Below, in pieces: positions 11,342 to 24,123 of a DNA stretch of 64,000 nucleotides. Location: contig WHVA01000060.1 of the NCBI GenBank assembly GCA_015179125.1, forward strand, positions 1 to 64,000, read 5' to 3'. Below the pieces are notes generated by a model. It did not search any database, had not been told where the DNA came from, and saw nothing but the letters and a program-made list of their open reading frames with translations. The DNA is from Gautieria morchelliformis. Lineage: Eukaryota > Basidiomycota > Agaricomycetes > Gomphales > Gomphaceae. Both the position numbers and the translations under genes were made by a program. How positions within the stretch are numbered: position 1 is the stretch's first letter; each line of letters opens with the position of its first letter.

Positions 11342-13171
11342 TCACTGTGGGTCTTCGTACGGAGGAGGAACAGTACCATCATCAGCTTCGTCCTCGCCAA
11401 TCTCGCCAATGTTGCCAGGTCCATGCGAGTTGGAACTTTGAGAAGTTTCGGTGTTGAGCACTCTGTAACGTAAAATATGAGTTCAGAAGGAGGAATAGCC
11501 TTGGTATCGACGCACCTTTCGCGTTCCTCCCTATCCAATCTCTTCTTCTCGTCCTCCGCTGTCTCAAGGGGAGCAGATGATGACGCAACACTTGAAGCTG
11601 CTTGAGCAGATGAGCGCCTCCTGAGAAGGAGCTCCCTATCCTCCCTTGCTAATCTTTGTTTCTCTTCTTCTGCACTCTCGAACTGCACGGCCTGACCAGT
11701 ATCACTCAACCCGTACTTTGGCATCTCCGTACCCCCATATGAGGGAGCTGCCTCACCATATCCAGGACCAGGAGGCATCGAAGTGCGACTCTGAGAACGC
11801 TTGTGTCCTCCTGCCAAACTACCACTGGAAGGGCCGGGGCCTTCTCTGCCAGCAGCCACAGGCACGCCAGTTTCTGCGACCGTGGGGGTGCTAGGAGCAA
11901 CAGACCCTGTAGGAGGAACTACACTTTGTGGCTCTGTTACCGTCGATGCTAGCACAGGCTCTTGGGCGCCCCCGGGAATGGGAGCCGGCAAGTTATTCAA
12001 GTCGCTGGGATTTACTGGAGACGAACCACTTAGATGCGCGTGCGCCGGCACGGGAGCACTCGGCGGCGTAGAGCTGCGTGGACCAAGTGGTGACAAAGGT
12101 GGTGAATTCCGAGAGGGTTGGCTGTGATTGTCAGCGACGCTGTTGATGCGACTGAGTTCGCTAGCATGAGTTTCTCCGAATGAGCGTGTCTCTGTGTTGG
12201 CGATGTCGGGCGCAGGAAGAGCGACACACCCCGGTTTGTAATTGTCCAGAGCCTTTTGTAGAGAGGCGCGTGTGGCTGCAGTGGCTGCAGTCCCGGTATA
12301 TGGGTGACTGGTCGTCGGTGGGACACTTGGCAAAACTTCCAACAAGGGCTTGCATGCTTGAGACAGTATTACAAGTTTTTCTCCGTACTGCAACAAATGT
12401 ATAAGCTCCTATTTGACAACGTGTATCTGAGCTCAAAAGCCTACCTCGCGAATGGCTTCCCATTTCTGAGTTTCACTGTCAACAATGGCCTTTCGTTTGA
12501 GCAAATCAATCTCCTTCTCGAGATCCTCGTCCTGCGCCTCGGCCTTCCTGAGCAGATTCTCCAGCTCCCGAATTTTCGCTTCAGTGCCTGGTTTTCCTTC
12601 ATTCTTCAATTTGGAGATCTGTAGCTCGTAATTGGCACGAATGTTCCTTTTCGGTTGCATATGAGCTTCAGCATCGCGCAGGGCCTTGAACGGGGCTCTC
12701 GATACATCCAGGGAAGACGCAAGAGCTGCAGTAAGAGACCCCTGAACATAAGTGAGATATGCAAGACGATCAGTCACATCCTTGACATCGGTATCCTCTG
12801 CTTGACCCCAGATATAGAACTCTTTTGAGACAGCCTTGATGTCCTGGCCCTGTTTGTCTAGATCGAGCACTACACCCTTTTGACCTGTGATAATCAGCTG
12901 CAGCTGACGCAGGTCCTTGCCACCTCCAGTGCTGGAAATGAATTGACGTGAACTAGTAGGAGCGAGTCAAGGGGATAAGAGCAACTTACCCATATTGTAC
13001 TTGTAGACTGCGGAACTGGTGTTGAAGGGCATCAAAAGCATATGATCGTCCTCCGGACGAGGATGATTGGGAACTCTCCCGTCCTGGAACGTACGCCCCA
13101 AGAGGTGTAGAGCTGATAGCGGATTGGGCTTTGTCTTTCAAGTCGTCAAAGAATTTCGGTATCGCTGGCAT
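11342..13171 (-). CDS. PIL1: Eisosome core BAR protein (Pil1/Lsp1)
   Basis: Four exons (13171-12990, 12931-12445, 12387-11516, 11462-11342) give 553 residues. The N-terminus 'FFDDLKDKAQSAISS' and the block 'GGGKDLRQLQLIITGQKGV' followed by 'DLDKQGQDIKAVSKEFYIWG' are signature Pil1 sequence. They form the BAR domain that builds membrane furrows (eisosomes) under the plasma membrane and binds PI(4,5)P2. 'ELQISKLKNEGKPGTEAKIRE' and 'ILSQACKPLLEVLP' continue the domain. The C-terminal half is Pro/Ser-rich and probably disordered, with two related charged repeats (ESAEEEKQRLAREDRE and ETAEDEKKRLDREERE), and it makes the protein longer than yeast Pil1 (339 residues). The start at 13171 matches the family; a longer in-frame start exists upstream but adds non-conserved sequence. 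Confidence 0.93.
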
Positions 13172-13439
13172 GTCGGGGTACGTGAACAGGAGGAGCAGGC
13201 AGGTTACTATGCTTTTGCGTGCACTGCTTTCCACGTGCCCGGGGGCTTGTGGGTCGCTGTGCATGACATCATCTATGGGGCAAGCGGGTCAAAGAAATTA
13301 AAGCAAAGGGTAAATGCTATAAACCGAGTCAAGGATATGTCGAATCAGAGTAAGTATAAGCAAAATAATGGCGTGTGACGCGAAATAACGTGGCGAGACT
13401 GTATACGACGGAAAGAACGAAGGCGAAAGATATACATCA

Positions 13440-14650
13440 TTAGACGACGATCTTCTTTCCTCTCCCCTTCTTCTCTGAGTCCTTGTGACTCAAAAACTCC
13501 ACCTCTGTCGCCAGGGGCCCGCCCAGCTTCTGTGTCTCCGCATACCCAAGCACCTGCGTCTTGAAATGTCTGCCGATTGTCTCAATGCGCTTCCGGAGCT
13601 CATCTTCCTCACCAGGAGCATTTGTGGACAAAGGCGCCAGCCTTGTCCAGATAGAAATCCGGAAGAACTGGGGTCGTGCCGACAGAATAACACCGGTAAT
13701 TAGACCTTGTGGTGGAGGCCCATTGGCGGGGTGTGGCACAGAGAGGATAGGGTCAAACGTTTCGCCAATCGCTGCGAGCATCTGATATGGCGGTGACGAC
13801 TTGAGCTCATGTCACCCTGGTAAAGATGGCTGACCCACGGTGTATAACCACATTTTATCAACGTTTGCCCGGTTCTTTTCTTTGGGTAGCTGAATACTCC
13901 ATTTGCCACCATTCTTATTTGCATCGTCCTCCCATGCTGGAATAATATTGTCCTAAATCCCAGGTACATTGAATGAGGGTCACAGGCGTAATCGAGCTGA
14001 GCATGTACCTTAAACAAATAATAATTGGCCTTTTGGGGTAGTTGCGAAGGTGGGACGATGTTGTTATATAACCTAGGTGACCATGATGACGGTCAAGCGT
14101 GGGGAAGAGGCAAAACGTACCCCCAAAACTCTTCCACACTATCAAAATTGATAACCCTTTTAATATCCTCCATCCAGCCCTGTGCCGCAGCGTTTGAGAA
14201 TGAGGGCGTTTGAGGTAATGGTGTAGCGGGAGTCGATATGGACGGCGTCTGCGGAAGGTTACGGCCCTTGGTAGCAGGGGAGTCAAACCACAAAGTCCAT
14301 GAAGAATACAGGGGGTGCTAAATTTAAGCGGCTGAGGATGTTCTGTGGGCACATTTGAGCAAAGAACGGACCTTGACATTGAAGTTCATCGGGTCGCTGA
14401 ATACCGTTCGAATGTCTTCTGCATGAGCCGCCAGATCCAATTCCTGAATTTCACCCTCCTCTGGCTCCTCCTCTTGGGACGCCACACCATTGGCACCATT
14501 GGTATCGGCTTGTAACTGAACCTTCTGCTGTGAGCTGGCGGCTTGGCCAGACGGCGAGGACGGCTTAATGTCTGTATCGTTCAGAGCAGAATTAAGTGCA
14601 GCCCGAGAGGCATTCAAAGCGGGGCCAGGCAGAGTGGATCCGGACGCCAT
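13440..14650 (-). CDS. eIF4E: mRNA cap-binding translation initiation factor eIF4E
   Basis: About five exons on the minus strand. A variable acidic N-terminus (MASGSTLPGPALNASRAALN ... EEEPEEGEIQELD) precedes the conserved core 'HPLYSSWTLWFDSP'. Then follow 'GWMEDIKRVINFDSVEEFWG', 'WEDDANKNGGKWSIQLPKEK' and a C-terminal block with 'ISIWTRLAP'. The Trp residues in the WTLWF and WED blocks are the family's cap-stacking residues. eIF4E binds the m7G cap and, with eIF4G, recruits the 40S subunit in the cytoplasm. A further ATG upstream in frame (to 14761) adds unrelated residues and probably lies in the leader. It diverges from the KH-protein gene across about 900 bp. Confidence 0.9.
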
Positions 14651-15562
14651 TATACAAAGTAGACAGATGGAGAATTTGCGAACAGAGCGAGCAACTGAAC
14701 AATGCGGAGTTGATATAAGCTGTGATCTAATACTGGTTATGACCGAGACGAGAATTTGCAAGATCGAGAGCAGACGACAGTGAGAGGGAAAGTTATGTTT
14801 ACGGTAAAAACCGAGGATCTTTGTCGGACATTAAATTGCAGCCAGTACTGCTGACGCTTCCTCGCTGGGAGTCTTGCTGCTGAGTCAATTTGCTTTTATC
14901 CCGTGGGCCGTGTTGTACTCACGATCCAACTTTCCAGTTGTTAATTGCGCCGAGTCCGGGGCTAGGTTTCGCCCAGAACTTCAGCATGTCTTGTGAGCTG
15001 TCTCCCGCCAAGCAGGTGCTTTAATGCTTGCTGGCACCGACAACCATGGCATTGCATGCGGCTTATCTGCGACATGGCCACAAGGTTTCGAAGTCGACCA
15101 GGTTGGTCAATCTCCAAATATTTCGTGGCCATTGTCGCAGCCCGCTATCACCCCTAGCTACTACGAGCCAATAGTTTCAGAGCATCGTGGTTCGAAAGAT
15201 CTGGATAAATGAAGCTGGATGTTATTGGTGCATGACGAGCGTGATTCTAGAACAAAATGTGTATCCGAGACAGAGAATGGTGCTCATAGGAGCGTCGGAG
15301 GCAGTATGAGACAGCGTCAGTCGGTCTCGAGTAGTTTAGCGCTGGCGGTTATTTACCCCTACCTCACACTCTCTCAATCTTTCTTCCCCCCCTTCAACGG
15401 CCAGCTTTGCAGGCTTTGATACCCCCCTTGAAGATCCTCCCATACCCCTCACCTCAAAACAAACTATCCCTCCTCAAAACTCAGTGTCCTTAGTTTCTGT
15501 ACCACTGATCTTTGACGTGAACTATCAAAAACCGTCACCTTCACCCCCTTCTTGTTTTCCAC
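14651..15562. promoter_or_regulatory. Shared upstream region of eIF4E and the KH gene
   Basis: About 910 bp between two divergent starts, with no supported gene. The side next to the KH gene (15355-15545) is strongly pyrimidine-rich on the plus strand (C/T runs), the usual look of a basidiomycete core promoter and leader. No clear TATA box sits at the expected distance. This is inferred from position and composition. Confidence 0.45.
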
Positions 15563-18500
15563 ATGGACATCTATTCGACCTCTTTCACCTATCCACGTTC
15601 AAGCCATATTAGTTGTTCTCCCACCTCCTCTTTCGACTTCACCCCCGACCTCAGGACTCCGAGAGACCCCTACCCTCCGGTCCCTCCCGCCCCGCATGCT
15701 GGTGCGAGCCTAGCTCCGCCGCCACAGGATTTTCAGGGCAGCGGAGATGTCAGCGTGGAGTCCGTCCAGAAAGTCGCTGTGGCCGCTATGCAGGCCCATG
15801 GCTGTCTCGTATCGTTTACGAGGGCTGAGCGTGGCCGTGGCTGGAATTTCCATTTGAGTGGTGGTTACCAACAGGTGATGGCCGCTCGTGGCATGATTTT
15901 AAGGGACTGTCCTGTCGCGGTCAGTACCTCCAACTTCGCCTGCTGCATATCTTAACACAACGTCCCCAGACTCGGGTCGCCATTAAAGCAACCCGATCTG
16001 ACATCCTCAACTCGCCTGCCACTGCCCCAACTCTGAAGCCAGATGTACGTCGTCGACTTGACGAGATTGCTTCGCAGACTATGGCACACATTGCCGTTGT
16101 GAATCCTACCTCTACTGTCTCTTTGCCACCCCCGGACGGCATGAACAGTGGCGGCGGGTATGTTGGTTTGGAAACTGAGCGAATCTGCGAACTTGTCATC
16201 AGTGGCGCTGCTGACTGTGTCGATGTTGCTCGTGTTCGGCTTTTGGTCATGCTTGACGAGCTGGTGCGTCTCCACACTATTCGGGGGCTGATGGCAGAAC
16301 TAAGGTTGAGGGCAGAGCGGACTTCATGCTGAAGCATGCGAGATTGATCATAAGCTCCATGCGATCATTGCGTCTTGCAAACGCAGCGTCATCCAATCCA
16401 TCCAAGAGGAAACGGCAACTAATATATATTTCCCGGCAGTTCTCCAAGGGCATATCGGTCCAGCCTGTCCTCCACTGGACCCGGCGCCTTCTCCCCCAGG
16501 TTCTGGCCCACCAAGGCAGAACTGTAACGTGATCTGGGTCACCGGCGAGTTCTTTGGAGTCCAGCGTGCGCGAGATATGCTCGTCCAGGTCTCCCTTTTG
16601 AAGGCTAGCATATACCCCGTTCGGATTGTTTTTAGTACTGAGAGATTGCGCTCATGCAGTCGAAGGCCGTCATCTCCCGTGACACGGCACTGGTACCTCG
16701 CAAGCTGGACTGGATGCTGACCGACAGGATGGATGAGCTCAGGACATTCATGAGGGATAATGGAACATACATCAATTTCCCTTCTGTCGGAAGCCAAACA
16801 AGTTTGATCAGCGTTTTTGGTGACAACCGTATTCACATTCAACGAACCATTCGTGCTGTTATGCAACTGGTATGCACCATGACTTTTCAATTATTTGGAT
16901 TAATCATCGAGGCGGGATATTATAGGCGTGCCAGTTTTACGTTGCCTCCTTTTGGCTACTTCCAATTCATTTCAATGTTCTCATGCCCGCGTCCACGATC
17001 AATCTGACTCAGATGCCTGCGGTGCTCAAAAGGATCGCTAATGCTTCCGGGGCCGAAGTTGTCTTCAAGAGTAACTGTTTTGAAATGCACGGACTCGAGC
17101 ATGAAGTGCGTACCGCCGTGTCGATGGTCTTGGAGCTGGACGTGGTCAAAGTGTGTCGAGTCGCGCTGACCTTGTCATTCGAATCACTCACTCATCTTCT
17201 GCAGAGCTTCCATCACGAAATCCGATTCCAGATTGAGTTGGCGAATGAACACCGAGACTTCATCAGCGGGAAAAAGAACGGCAAACTCAACAAAATTATG
17301 CAGATGACCAATGCCAAGATTAAGTTCGAGACTTTCAATGAGCATAATTTCCTGATAGACCTCTCCGGTAACGACGGAGGCGCTCTACATGGCTTGTCAA
17401 TGCTCCAGGAAGAGCTCCCGGCCGAGATATCCTTCCACGTGCCCGAGGCATACCACAAGCGCATCATTGGCGTCGGTGGCCGCAGTATACAGCGTATCAT
17501 GAAGAAATATGGTGTTTATGTTAAATTCAGTAACGCCGAGGAGTTTGCGGCCCTAGGTGGCTATGCAGACAACGAGGATAACGTAGTGGCCCGGACACCC
17601 GCGAAGAATGCTATGAACCTGGAAAACCTCAAGCAGTCGGTCATGGAGCTTGTAAACCCCAAGGTAGGCACCCAGCCACCCCTAGTGAACTTGTCTGATT
17701 CCTAGTTGAAGGACAAGGACTATATTCACGAAACTGTATCTATTCCACGCAAGTACCACAGAACGCTATTGGGCGAGAAGAGCATCTTTATACACGACAT
17801 AGAGGCTAAGACCAATTCAAAAATATACTTTCCGGACAAGGAAACGGCTTCCGATATTGTGGATATCTTTGGACCTGAAAGTCAAGTTCATATTTCGTCT
17901 GCGATGCTGTTGGTGCGTCCGTTGGCATTGTCCCTACGCCCGACATTAAACGGGCTGTCGTTAATACAGGATCATGTCCCTTTCGAGGCGGATATGGCAG
18001 TGCCTCCAAATACAGAATTGGCACGACTCGTCAACTCGCCCGAGTTTACCACATTTGTAGAACGCGTTAAGAACGAGTTGGAGGTTGACATCTCGGCCTT
18101 CGTTCACTCGACATCGACGTCGACCACAAATCCGTCTTCCAGCACGCCTCCTGACGCATCTGGAGAGCCGTTCTTCCGGATACGCTGCCAGCGGAGCAAC
18201 AGTGATTCCGTCGCCACAGCGCGTGAGATGCTCGAGTCCTTCCTTATGCAAAACAACGTGCATATCTACCAATCAACGGGTGCTCACAAGCGCAGCGATT
18301 CCTTTGCCGATGCGTTCCCTCACTTCAACAGCAAGCTCCTTTCGACATCTACTGCAGGTCATGCGCCCGGTTCGTTGACTTTGTTTCACTTAGTACAGGG
18401 TGACTGAATGCGTTTACTAGAATCACCCGATTTCATCCGCAATGCCGAGCTCGCTGCGTCACCAGATAGGAGGATCAGGCTAGCCAGCTCAACACCAGAT

Positions 18501-19060
18501 GTGAAGGCCTTATTCAACAATTCGCCTTCGTATGTATATAAGCTGCCCGAACACGAAGAGCAAGATGAATCACGTTCTGGTTTCGGAGGGGAGTACTGGC
18601 CCTCGCTAGGCCCTCCCCCTATGGTGCGTATTTCTTTATGAATGCTGCCTTGACTTATACAGCGGCCGGATAGCGCACGGGACACGGTGTCCCTGTTCAT
18701 CGATCTCGTCACAGAGAGGACCCCGCAAAACGAGGATCCGATTCGCTTCTCGAGGCCAAGATCAAAGAACAAATATCGAAGCCACGGTCACTCACCAACC
18801 GCGCTCAGTCGCTTGATTTGACGTTTTCTCTGTCTCGAATTTCTGAACAGTCTTCGCGTCTTCCACCTCCTTCGCCCACCGCTTCTACCACAGATACAGG
18901 TGCTACGTCCAGTCCCACATCAGGCAGCGCACCATCATTTCCTAGCGTATATGGACCACCTAGCTCACTGAACCCGGTGATCGGTGCTCATAGGCAACCC
19001 CAGACAGATGCCTCAGTCGAAGATGAGGTTGCGCGGGTTATCTCCAACCTGAGGTTGTGA
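15563..19060 (+). CDS. Multi-KH RNA-binding protein (yeast YLL032C / Bicaudal-C-like)
   Basis: A large gene of at least eight exons. Several KH-type segments can be read: 'HKLHAIIACKRSVIQSIQEE' (degenerate GxxG loop), 'NEHRDFISGKKNGKLNKIMQ', 'YHKRIIGVGGRSIQRIMKKY' (good GVGG loop) and 'PRKYHRTLLGEKSIFIHDIE' (GEKS). The N-terminus is Pro/Ser-rich, and so is the C-terminus, which ends 'ARVISNLRL'. KH domains bind single-stranded RNA, so a role in mRNA control is likely; the target is unknown. The last intron has two candidate acceptors 11 nt apart near 18660-18675. The downstream one keeps the long C-terminus, while the upstream one gives a short tail ending at 18818. Start chosen at the first ATG after the C/T-rich leader. 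Confidence 0.75.
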
Positions 19061-19568
19061 CGATGGGAAGCTTCTGCAGTCCATCCATATGCCCGATCCG
19101 TCCTACCAGGTAGTCGCGCCCTACAGGGATCACACTACTCACGATCATCTGATTCGGATGGACGTTTTAATTACAACCACCATTTTACTTATGCCTCACA
19201 TTGCGCCTCGCTCTTCAGCATGCCCTCATATGCGCCGAACGCCCTATTACACCAGATATTCCTTGCATGCCAATACGCCTCATGGTCGTCTCACCTACCC
19301 ACTACCACATGTTCGACTTGATCCTCTAAGCGCACTCATTGGTGCGTCTGTTGATTAAAATTCTGGGAGGAGGTCTGCCATCCTTCCTTTTTCCTTTGCT
19401 GCTTCTACCTTTCTTTGCTTTGGGCCAAATCGTTGTAAATTAGAACCCGCTCGCCGCGGCTGGTAGTATCATTATCCACACAAGAAATTGAGTATTCAAG
19501 CCAATTGGTGCGCTTATGCAAGAATAAAACGTGTGGTTCACAGTGGGCGCTCGGTGCAACCGCGACAA

Positions 19569-21322
19569 ATGCCTTCAGACCAGAGCACTTGGCTGATTTC
19601 AGTTCCTCAGGATGGGGACTCTGATGGGGTACATCAAGAACTTGAGAATAGATTTCAGCAGCAATCACGCGCATTTGACAGGAAGAACTTCACCCAGCTG
19701 AGCTTACCCGCATTCAAGGTTGTTAATCCTGCCTTATGTTTCTGCGACATTGTATCTAATTGTCACAATCTATCCCCGTCGCATTTTTCCTGTTGCATCC
19801 CAGACAGGAACACTTGACGGCCTCATCAGTCTTTCTGAAGATTTGGTGAAGCAAGATGCGTTTTTCACTCAGACCACCGCCAAGATCGTCGAGACTATAC
19901 GGAATCTGTTAAACAACGACCCTTCCAAGATGTCACAACATACTTTGGTTAATGATCGAAGTGTAGACGAGTATCTGCTTGGTGGGTGGAGATGGAACGA
20001 AGGGCGTTACGCCGTACACAGGGGCCTGCGAGATATTGTGGAAACGCTGAACAGGGTCCGTCAGCTATCATGCTTCGTTTCGCCATACATAACCTCGTCA
20101 CTGCTCGTAGGAAATGTCTTCGATCGACAATGTTATGAAAGCTAAATTGAATAATTACAACCTTGCAAAAGGCACTCTTGTCCAAATACAACGTAAAAAA
20201 CAGTGCGTATAGTACATGCCTACCTCACTCCCATACCTTCACTGAAATATCGACATACAGCGGAAACCTCTCTGTGAGATCCGTAGCAGACATTGTACCT
20301 CGTGATATTTTTGTTCGGGACTCGGAATATCTTGAGACACTGCTCGTGGCAGTACCTAAGTAGGTCTTGCCCTTTGAATCCACCCTCAGATCGTGTTTTC
20401 ATCTCCCTGACTTAGTCATTGACAGGAACTCGGTGAAGGACTGGAAGTTGAAGTATGAGCGACTAGCATCCATGGTCGTTCCTCGGTCCTCAACGTACGT
20501 GCTCCACTTTCCGGTCTGTCGTTGCACAATCACTTCACATTGCTCCTTAATCCATTCACACAGACAAATTTCATCCGATGATGATTACACCCTGTTCTCT
20601 GTTGTCGTATTCAAACGCGTACATGATGAGTTTGCGCAGAAGTGTCGGGAAAACAAGTGCGTCTCATTCCAGCCCCTTACTGCTCACCAAGGCCATAGCC
20701 TTCTTCCATCTCTGCTTGTTGTATGCGGGCGTCCTAATGAATAGCCCGCAGGTTCATTCTCCGCGAGTTCACTTTTTCTGAGGATGCTGTTGAGAAACAG
20801 AGAGAAGAATTACGCGCCACCGAAACTTCGGAACGTGAACTTTGGGTGAGTTTCTTTCCTGTGATCTTCGTTGTCTGGTTCCTTCACTGTTTCATTTACG
20901 CTTGGGTGGTCTTTAAAGCTAAACCTTGATCAAACAGGCGGAACTTCTCCGATTAGCACGTACTAATTTTTCGGAAGCGTACCAGATCTTGGTGCACCTC
21001 AAGATCGTGAGCCTGTTCGTGGAGTCGGTGCTCAGGTATGGGCTCCCCGCGGAGTACGTGGTGCTGGTACTCAAGGTTAGCTCCACTTAATTCACGTATT
21101 CTGAGCTAACTGGATCCTGTTTAGCCGGACCCCAAACACGCGAAAAAGGCACTTTCCTTGCTCATATCACACTTCTCTTATCTGTCGTCTCGCACACAAG
21201 GCATCATCAAGTCAACATCCAAGTCGGGTGGGGAAGAGGAATTTGCCGGCGAGTGGCAGGCCGTAATGGAGCAAGAGATGTTCGATTTCGTCCTCTTCGA
21301 AATTCCGTGGATTGTAAATTAG
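19569..21322 (+). CDS. VMA5: V-type proton ATPase subunit C
   Basis: A multi-exon gene (about nine exons) starting 'MPSDQSTWLISVPQDGDSDG'. Conserved blocks include 'GTLDGLISLSEDLVKQDAFF', 'VDEYLLGGWRWNEGRY', 'RSVADIVPRDIFVRDSEYL', 'FILREFTFSEDAVEKQREEL' and a C-terminal block 'ESVLRYGLPAEYVVLVLKPD'. It ends 'DFVLFEIPWIVN'. Subunit C is the V1 stalk component that links the peripheral stators to V0 and is released when the pump is switched off in response to glucose; it acts on vacuole and endosome membranes. Several exons are under 120 nt. The next gene lies about 245 bp downstream on the same strand. Family assignment is firm. Confidence 0.92.
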
Positions 21323-21566
21323 TTGTGGGACTTGTCAACTCTCCAGTACCATAGTACGCTTTTGAAGCGTTAATTTTTGTAACTACGGCATTACATGACT
21401 AGTTCTTGGCCAGCTTGTTCTGTGCAACGTACGTGTGACGTAGTACTTACGAGTCTGCTTCCGCGGCACCACTCTTCGCCGGACATGAGGCTGGGCCGCC
21501 GCTCGAGTCAAGTCCCCGTCCGATCAAGAAACATATTTAACCTAGGCGTCCATATGTGCCGTGGCA

Positions 21567-22100
21567 ATGACTAGCTCCCCACCTTCCTCGCCACCGCCTT
21601 CCCCACAGGCGCCCAGGCTAAACACGCCCACTTTATCGCGAATACTCCTGTGGGGCGCCCGAGGCAGTCGGAAAGCAGTCGCACACCAGGATAGCCAGGA
21701 TGGCTCTGCCCCCACAGCACCTCCAAGCCCGTCTGGCACTGCCAAGAAGCCCGTGAAAGCTAATGACCACGAAGTCGAGTGTTCCTCGGGCACGGAACTC
21801 AAGACGCACCCGCGAATCATCGACGCCAATCCGGAGTGCAGAGACTCGGATGTGATTATGCACCGGGATGTGTTCGTATGCCTCGATGGCGTGGATACCA
21901 GGCGGCTGCTGCTATTGACGCGACGACGAGTATTTGAGAAGGTCGAGCTGTTGGGGGGTAACGCTATCATTGACGAGAGGTGCGCTTGACCCCACGAAAG
22001 GGGTCTGCCTAAGTAACTGACATGCATTAGGTGGTCATGTAAGATATGCAAGCATGAAACGCGGCGGGGTATAGTGTACCGAATATCCGTAGGTTACTAG
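21567..22100 (+). CDS. Small protein of an uncharacterised Agaricomycete domain family
   Basis: Two exons joined across a GTGCGC..TTAG intron. The first 70 residues are Ser/Pro-rich and probably disordered. The C-terminal part reads 'LLLLTRRRVFEKVELLGGNA' followed by 'IIDERWSCKICKHETRRGIV' and 'YRISVGY'. It shares with the 24.1-kb gene the order: helix, 'N-x-hydrophobic-x-E', Trp, a short variable loop, then an R-rich strand ending in Y. I recall this as a recurrent hypothetical-protein family in mushroom-forming fungi (helix, then 'EGW..TLLRKGK..R.EV.Y.GRPA'), but no function is known to me. The GC-rich minus-strand frame over the same bases is a shadow. Confidence 0.5.
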
Positions 22101-22482
22101 ATTGTTCGCCCAGAGTTTAGGGCTGACACGGATCTTGCTGTGACCAGATAACCTACCAGGGCACCCCGGCGCGTTGCAGCTGTCCTGATCCGCAACGACC
22201 AGTAGCCATCGACGAAGCAAAAGGGATACAGGGGTTGATGTCAGTTGTGTCGCGGCACTGCCATTAGTGATGTGGTCTCAGCAATTGTAACTCTACACCA
22301 GGGCTTTCATGCCTGCCACGCTACACTCTCGTACGGGACCTTATTCTCTATTACTGTACTTGACTATAATATGGCCCGAAATCGATTTATCGGATAGAAA
22401 TATATATACGACCAATATACATGCAGTCGTACACCATGGCAGTCACGCATCTATCAATCTACTTACACGTGTTAATTCAATA

Positions 22483-23899
22483 TCACTCTTCACCCTTAAC
22501 GATTTTGCTTTCCTGTCTAGCAGCATATCCCGTCCAGGACTAAGAATCGTGTCTGAGCTCGAATACAACAATCCAAGACGGAATGATGTGACAGCCTCAC
22601 CTCATCGTATATTGACAATGCAGGGGCTCCACGCTGCTGAGCCTCCCAGATGCTGGAAAGTCCGAGCCACAAAACAGCTGCCGTCATACCACTGCCGCAA
22701 GTGGTAACGATCCTGCGTTCTCCACCCAACACCTGATTCCCAAAGTCGGTCCCCAATGACTTGCGAATATCTTCAGATAACTCTTGAGGAGGGCGAAGGG
22801 TCGTGTAACCGCTAGAGAGATACGGTGGATATGAACTCAGCGGGGAGTCGGCGGCCACTTTGTGGGGTATAGTAAACTGGTTGAATGGTAACGAAAACGA
22901 GCCGGGAATATGTCCGGAAGGTAGATTGGGGCGAGGTTCGGGATCCACGCCAAGATAACTGATCAAACGGCCCTAAACCTTCAAAAATGCAAATCTTCAA
23001 TCTCTTATACGCACCGTCCTCTGGGACGAGCATCGAGCACTAGCTCCATGGTCGGGTCGGTTCGTAATAATGTGGAGTTGGATACCATATCTGAGTACGC
23101 TTCAGAAATATGTCATGAGCTGTTCTAGGACTTATCACTCAAGGAAAGAACACGTACACCGAATCACGGTCTCGTTCATCGAAGGTGCAGGATAAGAGGT
23201 CCGGTTCACTGTTCCTGCATCACTGTTTCGACTTAATTCTGCCGGGTTTGGCGGGTTGGCCTCAACCTGGTATCCTTCGTCGATCCATCGAGGGAGACCG
23301 CCATTCAACACGGAAGAATTCGTGTGGGAGAATGCCTTTTGACACAGCGATGAACACGACCAAGTGTAAATATATTATACGATTATTGCTCACGCGAAAC
23401 ATAAACAGAGCTCGCGGGGAGGAGAATAACCCATGCGTATCATACCTGATGGCACATCGTGAGCGTTAGAGAATAACAGAACATACTGACTCACAAAATA
23501 ACATGAGAGTCGCGTGTAATACCCAGATTTTCTTAGAGAAGTCGTTATGCTTAGAAGTCAGCTTACTTTAGCCATGGATGAAGTCCTACCGCACGCTTGG
23601 GCAAACACCTGAGGGTCTGGCATCATATGCCTTAACCCCAGTCGGGATCCTTCGTCCGTATGGCTCGCGACCTCATCAATGTCAAGGAATCTAGCGGTGG
23701 GAATACGGAACGCTGTGAATTCTTCTTTCGGTTTACGAGGGGAGTTTGGCATGACCCAGGAAGCATCAATGAAGATGGTCTTTTGCGGTGAGAGACGAGA
23801 TGCCTGGGAAGGGGTCAGAAGAAGAGGTGCAGGCTGAGTTGTCGACATGGTACGGTATAGACTTTTGAGGAGATGGGCGCGTCCACGTACGATGAACAT
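22483..23899 (-). CDS. TUM1: Two-domain rhodanese / 3-mercaptopyruvate sulfurtransferase
   Basis: About six exons on the minus strand. The first rhodanese domain has 'PQKTIFIDASWVMP' and 'FRIPTARFLDIDEVASHTDE', followed by 'YDTHGLFSSPRALFMFR'. The linker leads to the second domain with 'YLGVDPEPRPNLPSGHIPGS' and the catalytic loop CGSGMTA, whose Cys carries the persulfide. The end is 'YDESWTGYAARQESKIVK', as in family members. These enzymes move sulfur to cyanide or thiols and, as yeast Tum1, feed Uba4/Urm1-dependent tRNA thiolation. Two in-frame starts exist. 23899 adds an Arg-rich segment (MFIVRGRAHLLKSLYRT) that could be a mitochondrial signal; 23848 (MSTTQPAPLLL) would give a cytosolic form. 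Confidence 0.88.
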
Positions 23900-24123
23900 C
23901 CTAAATACTAGTACCGTTGCGACAGGCGCCTCTGGCGAACTCCTTCATATTCAACAGTTGACTTCAACGCGACTCTTGTTACATATTATATCTAAGTATT
24001 TGCGACCTTGCGCACTACATTTACAGTGCCTAGGATGCTTCGACCAAATAAAACAAGATACAGCTCCATTCGGAGGGAATATTGAGATTGCCAGTTAGTA
24101 CACTTTACTCCTGCTCGGAGCGG

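Noticed and set aside
14651-14761. Upstream in-frame extension of eIF4E
   Set aside because: The extra residues are not conserved in the family and lie in the probable leader.
21542-22051. Minus-strand frame of 169 codons
   Set aside because: Shadow of the GC-rich plus-strand gene, whose second exon matches a recurring fungal domain.
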